Below, one piece after another: positions 57,703 to 64,000 of a stretch of 64,000 nucleotides of DNA; within the stretch, counting starts at the first letter, position 1, and each line of letters begins with the position of its first letter. Origin of the DNA: Rickettsia typhi (GTDB lineage: Bacteria; Pseudomonadota; Alphaproteobacteria; Rickettsiales; UBA1997); the NCBI GenBank assembly GCA_945862535.1, contig CAMAYG010000003.1, forward strand, positions 57,413 to 121,412, read 5' to 3'. The notes under the pieces were generated by a model that had not been told where the DNA came from, made no database searches, and was given only the letters and a program-made list of their open reading frames with translations. A program made the translations under genes and the position numbers.

Positions 57703-58746
57703 TTAAATTTTAAAACCAATAATATCGTGAATATTTTGCAGTTGTTGATTAGCAAATATCGAGGCTTTTTTACTACCTTCGCTAATTATTTCTTTGATAT
57801 ATTGAGGTTCTTGAAGAAGTTGGTTAATTTTGGTGCGAATTGGTGCTATTTTTGCGATTATTACTTCGGCAAGATCGTTCTTAAATTTAGCATATCCAAG
57901 ATTTTGATATTTATTGGCAATATCTTGCGGGTTTTCGCCATTCAAGGCTGAAAAAATATTGATTAAATTGTCGATTTCGCTCTTGCTGTTGGTGTATTCT
58001 ATGATTCCGCTAGAATCGGTTTTAGCTTTTTTGATTTTTTTAATTATCAGATCGTCGCTGTCGCAAAGATTTATTCGAGATAAATCGCTAATATCGGATT
58101 TGCTCATTTTTTTACTGCAATCTTGCAAAGACATAATTCTGGAGTTCGACTGCATAATTAAAGGCTCGGGTACCTTAAAATATTCTGTTTGATATAAGTG
58201 GTTAAAAGCAACAGCAATATCGCGGGCTAATTCAAGATGTTGCTTTTGATCTGCCCCAACTGGCACAAAATTGGCATTATAGAGCAAAATATCGGCCGCC
58301 ATTAATACTGGGTAGGCAAAAAGCCCAAGATTTTCGTTATTTGATTGCAGTCTTTTCTCTTTGAATTGAGTCATGCGATTAAGCCAGCCAAGCGGTGTGA
58401 TGCAAGATAACAGCCAAGCTAATTCGCTATGGGCAGATATTTTACTCTGTAAAAAAATTGTAATTTTTAGCGGATCGAGCCCACAAGCTAAATAAGTTGC
58501 GATTGTTAGCTTTATGTCGTTGTTAAGATTGGTGGATTTTTGAGGAATAGTAATGGCATGTAAATTCATGATACCAAAAAAACATTGGTAATCGTTTTGC
58601 ATTTTGAGCCAATTGCCAATTGCTCCCAAGTAATTACCAAGATGCAAATTGCCATTTGGTTGAGCCCCAGACAAGACAACTTTCAAGGCAATTTTGTTGT
58701 CTAGATTCATGTTATTATTTGTGGTGTTGCTAATGCCAGAATTCAT
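57703..58746 (-). CDS. trpS: tryptophanyl-tRNA synthetase
   Basis: TrpS charges tRNA-Trp. The class I signature is SGAQPNGNLHLGNYLGA, and KKMSKS is the second motif. GADQKQHLELARDIA binds tryptophan and adenylate. The 347-residue length is a little over the usual 335 because of a short polar N-terminal extension; the true start may be the internal Met of MNLDNK at residue 13. It ends 10 bp before nadA. Confidence 0.96.
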   Translation of the reverse strand: MNSGISNTTNNNMNLDNKIALKVVLSGAQPNGNLHLGNYLGAIGNWLKMQNDYQCFFGIMNLHAITIPQKSTNLNNDIKLTIATYLACGLDPLKITIFLQSKISAHSELAWLLSCITPLGWLNRMTQFKEKRLQSNNENLGLFAYPVLMAADILLYNANFVPVGADQKQHLELARDIAVAFNHLYQTEYFKVPEPLIMQSNSRIMSLQDCSKKMSKSDISDLSRINLCDSDDLIIKKIKKAKTDSSGIIEYTNSKSEIDNLINIFSALNGENPQDIANKYQNLGYAKFKNDLAEVIIAKIAPIRTKINQLLQEPQYIKEIISEGSKKASIFANQQLQNIHDIIGFKI

Positions 58747-58848
58747 AATGTTGTTACAATATTTTGCTTAATTAATCGATGAGTTTTAAGTATCTTGATA
58801 GAATTTTATTTTTCAACAGCTAGACCAAATATTATTTTACTGATTTTG

Positions 58849-60141
58849 TTAAAAAGTTTTTTCAAATTTTTTGCGGATAAAAATTGCCGTAAAATTCAGC
58901 AAAATTAACATAATTAGCAAGAAAATAATTGCGGCAGCGGTTTTTTCGGCAAAGCCAAGATCTATGCTGTCCGACCAAAGATAGATTTGCACCGGTAGTG
59001 CCGTGGCTGGTTGCATAAAATTTGTTGGTAAGTCGATAATAAATGCCACCATTCCTATCATAAGCAGAGGTGCAGTTTCGCCAATTGCCCGTGAAACCGC
59101 TAATATTGTGCCTGTCATAATGCTTGGAATAGACAGTGGAAAAAGGTGATCGGTAATTAGTTGGCTTTTCGATGCCCCAATGCCAATTGCAGCATCGCGA
59201 AGATGTTTTGGAATGGATGATATTGCACTGCGAGTTGCAATGATAATAATTGGCAATACTAGCATTGCTAGAGTAATACCTGCCACCAAAGAAGATGCTC
59301 GGGGTAGGTGCATTATTTGTAAGTAAAAGGCTAAACCTAGAATGCCGTAAATAATTGATGGAATGGCGGCAAGATTATTAATTGAAATTTCTAGAAAATC
59401 GATAAATTTATTTTTAGGAGCAAATTCTTCGAGGTAAAAAGCCGACATTACTGCAATTGGAAAAGTGATGATAAGGCAAATAAATATAATGGCTAAAGAG
59501 CCAAATAAGCTGTTAAAAATCCCGACATTTTCTGGGTTAAGGGAATCGCCACCTTTTAAAAATTGCCAATTAACAGTGGTTTTTATTTGTTTATCATTGA
59601 TTAAATTTAAAATTAGTTGGATTTGCTGTTTGTTTAGGCCTTGTCCGTTGCGATATTTAAAAAATAGATCGACTTTCGACGAAGCAGTAAGCCAAATTTG
59701 ATGATTTGTTGCAGATTGATTTTTGAGAAAATCTGCACTTTTGTGATATTTGGCAATTTCTACTAGGGCATTTTTGCTAATTAATTGAAGAAAAATATCG
59801 ATTGAGCATTGGCAATCTTTTAATTCGGCCGAGAATCCTGATTTTATTGAGTTGCTTAGGATTGATCTGTAATATTCTATGGTTGTGTTATTGTCTTCTT
59901 CCTTGTTAATTTCTAGCTTTAAGGCGATTTTAGTAGTGAAGAAAGATTTGTAGCCCTTATGACAAATAGTTACCAAAATAACCAACAAAAAAGCCAAAGT
60001 GATAATGTTAGACATTTTGGCAATTATTGAAAATAGCCTTTCCTTCTTGTGTCTAAGTTTTAAATTAGCACTAATTTCTAGAGTATTTTTGTTGTTAAAA
60101 TTGTTAACAACCTCTTCTTTGCTTGATTGTTTATTAGCCAT
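58849..60141 (-). CDS. pstA: phosphate ABC transporter permease PstA
   Basis: PstA and PstC form the membrane channel of high-affinity phosphate import. The permease motif IGASKSQLITDHLFPLSIP (EAA loop) and SRAIGETAPLLMIG are present, with FYLEEFAPKNKF typical of PstA. A soluble N-terminal segment of roughly 170 residues (DUF3333-like) precedes the permease core, so the protein is 430 residues. It overlaps pstC by 8 bp, coupling their translation. pstS, pstB and phoU are not in the window. Confidence 0.95.
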   Translation of the reverse strand: MANKQSSKEEVVNNFNNKNTLEISANLKLRHKKERLFSIIAKMSNIITLAFLLVILVTICHKGYKSFFTTKIALKLEINKEEDNNTTIEYYRSILSNSIKSGFSAELKDCQCSIDIFLQLISKNALVEIAKYHKSADFLKNQSATNHQIWLTASSKVDLFFKYRNGQGLNKQQIQLILNLINDKQIKTTVNWQFLKGGDSLNPENVGIFNSLFGSLAIIFICLIITFPIAVMSAFYLEEFAPKNKFIDFLEISINNLAAIPSIIYGILGLAFYLQIMHLPRASSLVAGITLAMLVLPIIIIATRSAISSIPKHLRDAAIGIGASKSQLITDHLFPLSIPSIMTGTILAVSRAIGETAPLLMIGMVAFIIDLPTNFMQPATALPVQIYLWSDSIDLGFAEKTAAAIIFLLIMLILLNFTAIFIRKKFEKTF

Positions 60142-61333
60142 GTTTTTTTTTGTAATTTTTTATAATCGACAAAGCAAGAATATTAAAGCCAAAGGTTATT
60201 GCAAATAAAATAAAAGCCAAGGCAAAAGCGGCAAGGGTTTTTGGGCTATTAAAATGTTGATCGCCAGTAAGTAAGCTAACTATTTGGGCTGTGGCAGTGG
60301 TAACAGAATTAAGGGGGTTTATGGTCATTTTTGCGGTAAGACCTGCGGCCATAACCACAATCATTGTTTCGCCAATTGCCCGCGATATTGCTAATATTAT
60401 TGCTCCGGCAATATTTGGCATTGCTGCCGGAATAATAACTTTGCAAATCATTTCTGATTTTGTACTACCCATTGCCAAAGCCCCTTCTTGCAAAGCTTTT
60501 GGCACAGACCTAATTGCATCGTCTGTTAAAGATAAAATAAAGGGAATTATCATTACACCCATAACAATACCTGCGGCAAGAGCGCTTTCTGCTTCTATTG
60601 CAACATTAAAATTAGCAAAAAAATTTTTTAGCATCGGGCCAATAAATATTGCGGCAAAATAACCATAAACCACTGTTGGCACTCCCGCCAGTATTTCGAT
60701 GGTTGGCTTTAAGAAATTTCTGTGGTTTTTGTTACAATAAAAACATAGGTTAATTGCCCCCATGATGCCAATAGGTATTGCAATAGCAATAGCGACAAGG
60801 GTTATTATTAATGTTCCTAATAATACGGGCAGGGCCCCAAAAACTGCATCGCCAAGATTCTGTTCGCTATTTATTGCTACTTGCGGATTCCATTTGGTGC
60901 CAAGGATAAAGTCGAAAAAATTAATTATTTTAAAAAAGGCAAAAGCCTGCCTAACTATTGAAAACATTATAGCAATAGTGATAATAATGCCAACAGAGGC
61001 GCTAATTAATAGGATGATTTTAAAGTATTTTTCGAGATGTTTTTTGGCATTAAAATTATTGTAATATGCTATTAATAGATGGTAAAGAGAGAATATGGCA
61101 CATAAAGATAAGATAGTTTTTATTGCTAAATCGATATTGTTAAGAAATATTAAGAATACCGCACTCAAAGACCAAATGATAAGGCAGTAGCTATAATGCA
61201 GGGGTAGGGAGCTAAATTTAACAATAACAAGCTTTTTCCTTGCCTGAGAAATTATTTGCTCTTTGCCTATTTTGCGGTGCAATAAGATGGATAGTAATAT
61301 TGTAATAATTGCAAGAGTTAAAGTACTAATCAT
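60134..61333 (-). CDS. pstC: phosphate ABC transporter permease PstC
   Basis: The second phosphate-channel subunit. Its EAA loop is EGALAMGSTKSEMICKVIIP, followed by SRAIGETMIVVMAAG. GVPTVVYGYFA and several membrane helices are visible. About 120 residues with three extra helices precede the core, as in alphaproteobacterial PstC, giving 399 residues. It is the upstream gene of the pstC-pstA pair, 47 bp after pyrE's stop region and oriented the same way. Confidence 0.95.
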   Translation of the reverse strand: MISTLTLAIITILLSILLHRKIGKEQIISQARKKLVIVKFSSLPLHYSYCLIIWSLSAVFLIFLNNIDLAIKTILSLCAIFSLYHLLIAYYNNFNAKKHLEKYFKIILLISASVGIIITIAIMFSIVRQAFAFFKIINFFDFILGTKWNPQVAINSEQNLGDAVFGALPVLLGTLIITLVAIAIAIPIGIMGAINLCFYCNKNHRNFLKPTIEILAGVPTVVYGYFAAIFIGPMLKNFFANFNVAIEAESALAAGIVMGVMIIPFILSLTDDAIRSVPKALQEGALAMGSTKSEMICKVIIPAAMPNIAGAIILAISRAIGETMIVVMAAGLTAKMTINPLNSVTTATAQIVSLLTGDQHFNSPKTLAAFALAFILFAITFGFNILALSIIKNYKKKHG

Positions 61334-61380
61334 TTATTGAAATGTTGTTCAATTTACTTTGTTGCATTTTATCGAAGATA

Positions 61381-62016
61381 TTATTTAGTGCCTGTGGCAC
61401 TTGTTGTATCTGGAATTTTTGTTCTACTGCCGGGTTTTACTGGTGGAATCGATTCTAGATAAGGAGGGATTTTATTAGCCTCAAAGCTTTTTATTTCTAG
61501 ATTTAATAATGATATTATTGGAACATTAAGCTTTTTACTAATTTCTTTGTCGTTGCTACGATCGATAAGGCAAGCTTCGGCAATCACTTCCGCCCCAAAT
61601 TCTTGAGCGATTTTAAAGGTTTCAAGCGATGATTTGCCAGTTGTTATGACATCTTCCACTACCAAAACTTTTTGTTTCGGTAGAAGTTCAAAACCTCTTC
61701 TTAATTTGAATATTCCATCGACCCTTTCACAAAATATTGCTTGCAAACCAAGTTGCCTTGCCAATTCATAGCCAACAACAACACCACCCATTGCAGGGGA
61801 AAGAATAATGTCGAAACTGTTAGGTTGAAAGTTTTGGCGAATTTTTTCGGCAAGTAGAGAGCAGATAAGCGAGCTTCTTTGTGGGTCGGATAGTAGCTTT
61901 GCACATTGAATATAGCGATCGCTATGAAGACCAGAAGATAATATAAAGTGTCCTTCTAATATTGCTTTTGCTTCGATAAACTGATTTATGACGTCTTGAT
62001 TAGAATATTGTTTCAT
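61381..62016 (-). CDS. pyrE: orotate phosphoribosyltransferase
   Basis: PyrE adds PRPP-derived ribose phosphate to orotate in pyrimidine synthesis. The PRPP loop VLVVEDVITTGKS is intact, and FILSSGLHSDRYIQCAKL opens the orotate site. GGVVVGYELARQLG is typical of the group. The 211-residue product ends in a short polar tail. A RidA-like gene lies 25 bp upstream on the same strand. Confidence 0.96.
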   Translation of the reverse strand: MKQYSNQDVINQFIEAKAILEGHFILSSGLHSDRYIQCAKLLSDPQRSSLICSLLAEKIRQNFQPNSFDIILSPAMGGVVVGYELARQLGLQAIFCERVDGIFKLRRGFELLPKQKVLVVEDVITTGKSSLETFKIAQEFGAEVIAEACLIDRSNDKEISKKLNVPIISLLNLEIKSFEANKIPPYLESIPPVKPGSRTKIPDTTSATGTK

Positions 62017-62041
62017 TAATAACTTATTATTAATTTTTCAT

Positions 62042-62521
62042 TTAATTAATTTGAAATATTGCTTCAACCTCTACCGCAACTCCAAATGGTAAAGATCCGC
62101 AACCTACCGAAGCCCTAATATGCTTACCTTTTTCGCCAAAAATTTTAACCATTAGATCTGATGCTCCGTTGGCAACTTCTGAATGTTGAGTAAAATTTGG
62201 TTCGGCATTAATAAAAATTGACAATTTAACACATTGCTTGATGTCTTCTAGGGTAATGTTTTTGCTATTGCAGGCTGATTGTAGTTGTGCTAAAACATTT
62301 ATGGCACAATATTTTGCAGCTTCTTTTGCTTGTTCTGTGGTAATGGTTTCCCCTACTTTCCCAAGAAAAGATATTTTGCCGTCTATTGTGGGTAATTGCC
62401 CAGATATGAAAATTGTTTTTTCTGTGATAGTGAAACCGACATAATTAGCAACAGGAGCTGATGCTGTGGGGATTGTAATATCTAGTTCAACTAGTCTTTG
62501 AGCGATAGCAGTGAGAGTCAT
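62042..62521 (-). CDS. RidA/YjgF family protein
   Basis: A 159-residue protein of the RidA superfamily, the longer subgroup whose N-terminus reads RLVELDITIPTASAPVANYV. IFISGQLP, and near the end HIRASVGCGSLPFGVAVEVEA (written here as RASVGCGSLPFG), match the ligand pocket. The arginine of the canonical RidA active site seems present in RASVG. RidA proteins hydrolyse reactive enamines/imines, but members of this subgroup are poorly characterised. It sits between rpsG and pyrE. Confidence 0.88.
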   Translation of the reverse strand: MTLTAIAQRLVELDITIPTASAPVANYVGFTITEKTIFISGQLPTIDGKISFLGKVGETITTEQAKEAAKYCAINVLAQLQSACNSKNITLEDIKQCVKLSIFINAEPNFTQHSEVANGASDLMVKIFGEKGKHIRASVGCGSLPFGVAVEVEAIFQIN

Positions 62522-62622
62522 GATATCGATATTAATTGTTAATTAGATTATAGGATAGCAATTTCATAATTAGGTGAATTGTGGCAATTTCGCAGATTAT
62601 TATTTGATTTTGGTGTTCTTAG

Positions 62623-62661
62623 CCTACTAGAAACAGCTAAATTTGTTATATTTCTAGTAGG
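62623..62661 (-). terminator. hairpin after rpsG
   Basis: CCTACTAGAAA (62623-62633) and TTTCTAGTAGG (62651-62661) form a perfect 11-bp stem with a 17-nt loop, 15 bp after the rpsG stop. No T-tract follows on the minus strand, so it may stabilise the transcript end or act with Rho rather than be an intrinsic terminator. Confidence 0.45.
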
Positions 62662-62676
62662 TTGGATGATGATTTA

Positions 62677-63144
62677 TTACCAGCGGAAGTGAGCAAAAGC
62701 TTTATTTGCTTCGGCCATTTTAAATACTTCTTCTTTCTTTTTCGCTGCCCAGCCTTTGTTTTCTAGAGATTCAAGAATTACAGTAGTAATTTTTTGAGCC
62801 AAAGACCTGCCATTCATGTTTTCAATAGATGTTTTAAGCCATTTTAATGCCAAGGCAGAAGAACGACGACTAGAAACTTCTACTGGTATTTGGTAGGTTG
62901 CTCCACCAATTCTACGAGATCTTACTTCGATCTTAGGGCTTACATTTTCTAGGGCTTCTTTGAATATTTCGATTGGACTTTTCTTGATTTTGTCTTCTAA
63001 TTTTTCGAAAGCTTCGTAGACTGCTTTTTCAACGACGGCTTTTTTACCGCCATTCATTAAGCGGTTGACGAATCTGGATACGATAACCTCGCCATATTTG
63101 GCATCGGGAATGATTTTTCTGATTTTTGCTGCTCTTCTTCTCAT
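62677..63144 (-). CDS. rpsG: 30S ribosomal protein S7
   Basis: S7 nucleates assembly of the 30S head and binds 16S rRNA. The N-terminus MRRRAAKIRKIIPDAKYGE, the VSRFVNRLMNGGKK segment and GGATYQIPVEVS are standard. The 155-residue length is normal. It follows rpsL by 64 bp, but fusA and tuf, which usually come next in the str operon, are replaced by a hairpin and the RidA-like gene. Confidence 0.98.
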   Translation of the reverse strand: MRRRAAKIRKIIPDAKYGEVIVSRFVNRLMNGGKKAVVEKAVYEAFEKLEDKIKKSPIEIFKEALENVSPKIEVRSRRIGGATYQIPVEVSSRRSSALALKWLKTSIENMNGRSLAQKITTVILESLENKGWAAKKKEEVFKMAEANKAFAHFRW

Positions 63145-63208
63145 GTTGTTGAATAATTTGTTAGTTAGCTATATTGATTAAATGTTTAATCTATCGATTT
63201 AGGTAAGA

Positions 63209-63580
63209 TTATTTAGGCTTTTGTGCACCGTATTTAGAGCGGGCTTGCTTACGATTTTTAACACCTTGAGTATCGAGAGAGCCACGAACGATATGGTAAC
63301 GAACACCAGGTAGATCTTTTACCCTTCCACCACGGATAGCAACAACAGAGTGTTCCTGAAGATTATGACCTTCACCAGGGATGTAGGCAATAACTTCGTA
63401 GCCATTGGTTAGTTTAATCCTTGCTACTTTCCTTAGGGCGGAGTTTGGTTTTTTTGGAGTTGTTGTATATACTCTAGTGCAGACACCTCTTTTTTGTGGG
63501 CAGGATTTCATTGCTGGAACCTTATTTTTTTTAACTTGTTTAACCCTTGCTTTTCTGACTAATTGATTAATTGTTGGCAT
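63209..63580 (-). CDS. rpsL: 30S ribosomal protein S12
   Basis: S12 shapes the decoding centre. [12 protein letters not shown] starts the protein; [16 protein letters not shown] has the lysine at the streptomycin-sensitive position, and [17 protein letters not shown] holds the conserved loop with the aspartate that is methylthiolated in many bacteria. The 123-residue length is normal. No Shine-Dalgarno motif is present; the ATG is preceded by TTAAAAAA. Confidence 0.98.
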   Translation of the reverse strand: MPTINQLVRKARVKQVKKNKVPAMKSCPQKRGVCTRVYTTTPKKPNSALRKVARIKLTNGYEVIAYIPGEGHNLQEHSVVAIRGGRVKDLPGVRYHIVRGSLDTQGVKNRKQARSKYGAQKPK

Positions 63581-63690
63581 TTTTTTAATAATGAATTAAG
63601 AAGATATAATTTTGCAGTAGTTAGTTAATACCCAGCACAGATAACTAACAAAGAAGCAATAAACTTGCAACTTGCAATTAGAAGCACCTA

Positions 63691-63718
63691 TTTTTAAGCA
63701 TTGTTTTTTTTAAGTCAA
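63691..63718 (-). promoter_or_regulatory. candidate rpsL promoter
   Basis: On the minus strand TTGACT (63713-63718) is followed after 16 bp of A-rich DNA by TAAAAA (63691-63696, four of six). It lies about 110 bp before rpsL. The same TTGACT-16 layout appears before rpmG and the M23 operon. Confidence 0.4.
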
Positions 63719-63790
63719 CAGTTTTTTATAGCTTTTATAATTTATTTACTGCCTCAGAATTGCCAATTAGAATTGCGACAGGCTCAAAAA

Positions 63791-63833
63791 CGGACTTTTC
63801 GCGGACTTTTCGCGGACTTTTCGCGGACTTTTC
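63791..63833. repeat. 11-bp tandem repeat, about four units
   Basis: The unit CGGACTTTTCG repeats at 63791-63801, 63802-63812 and 63813-63823, and a fourth copy ends one base short at 63833. Eleven is not a multiple of three and no gene crosses it convincingly. It lies 16 bp from the palindromic repeat copy 3. Confidence 0.9.
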
Positions 63834-63848
63834 TTTGTTAATAAAAAG

Positions 63849-64000
63849 CACCGTCATCCTGCACGAAGTTGCAGGATCTATGAGTAATAAAATCAATATT
63901 AAACAGCATTTCGTTAAAATGTATTTATAAATCCATGGATCCTGCAACTTCGCTTCGCTTCGTGCAGGATGACAAGCGAGAGAGTGCGAAGGTGACGGTG
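63849..64000. repeat. dispersed palindromic repeat, copy 3
   Basis: The left arm (63853-63878) and right arm (63938-63973) are complementary over 26 bp with a 10-base bulge in the right arm that duplicates CGCTTCGCTT. Each arm is itself a small hairpin (ATCCTGCA, 6-nt loop, TGCAGGAT). The AT-rich linker shares ATAAAATCAA and TTAAAATGTATTTA with copy 1. CACCGTC at 63849 and GACGGTG at the edge may mark outer ends, and the element may continue beyond the window. Confidence 0.85.

Noticed and set aside
63735-63947. 70-residue minus-strand frame at the right edge
   Set aside because: It runs through the palindromic repeat and the 11-bp tandem repeat, so it is an artefact of repeats.

Overview
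The window reads as the chromosome of an AT-rich alphaproteobacterium, most likely a member of the Rickettsiales or a close relative. Evidence: a valyl-tRNA synthetase of the archaeal-type lineage typical of Rickettsiales (54023-56653), a second-type VirB4 (47747-50308) with both nucleotide-binding motifs eroded as known for rickettsial VirB4-II, a pst permease pair with long N-termini, and dispersed palindromic repeats. Unlike classic obligate intracellular Rickettsia it keeps many biosynthetic genes (purF, guaB, aroC, proB, nadA, pyrE, ald). This fits a less host-dependent lineage such as the Deianiraea-like Rickettsiales; that placement is inference. Nearly every start codon lacks a Shine-Dalgarno motif and sits in an A-rich context.

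Layout, left to right. 1-8.2 kb: end of a LapA-domain protein, then nusA, infB, purF, tatB and an M16 protease. 8.6-18.8 kb: guaB, bamD, a class A penicillin-binding protein, sucC, sucD, recA, aroC, hisS, nearly all on the plus strand. 18.9-27.0 kb: one 2691-residue exported protein with about 107 cysteines, the most unusual gene here. 27.1-29.5 kb: ald and proB. 29.5-33.0 kb: an accessory island with a frameshifted histidine-kinase remnant, a terminator, a two-gene type II restriction-modification system, a short gene fragment and a cluster of palindromic repeats.

33.0-38.1 kb (minus strand): a PpiC/SurA-like chaperone, a very basic unknown protein, and the ftsW-bactofilin-M23 peptidase morphogenesis operon. 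38.5-40.6 kb (plus): rpmE, an alpha/beta hydrolase and a family 2 glycosyltransferase. 40.7-46.0 kb (minus): nth, lptD, secD, yajC, rpmG. 46.4-54.0 kb (plus): gltA, virB4-II and a 1224-residue GltD/PyrK-like fused oxidoreductase whose end overlaps valS. 54.0-63.6 kb (minus): valS, nadA, trpS, pstA, pstC, pyrE, a RidA-like gene, rpsG, rpsL. The right edge carries an 11-bp tandem repeat and a further copy of the palindromic repeat.

Together the genes describe a diderm cell with peptidoglycan (PBP1A-like, FtsW, M23, bactofilin), an outer membrane with LPS (LptD, BamD, glycosyltransferase), Sec, Tat and type IV secretion components, a TCA cycle (GltA, SucCD), de novo purine and pyrimidine steps and high-affinity phosphate uptake.
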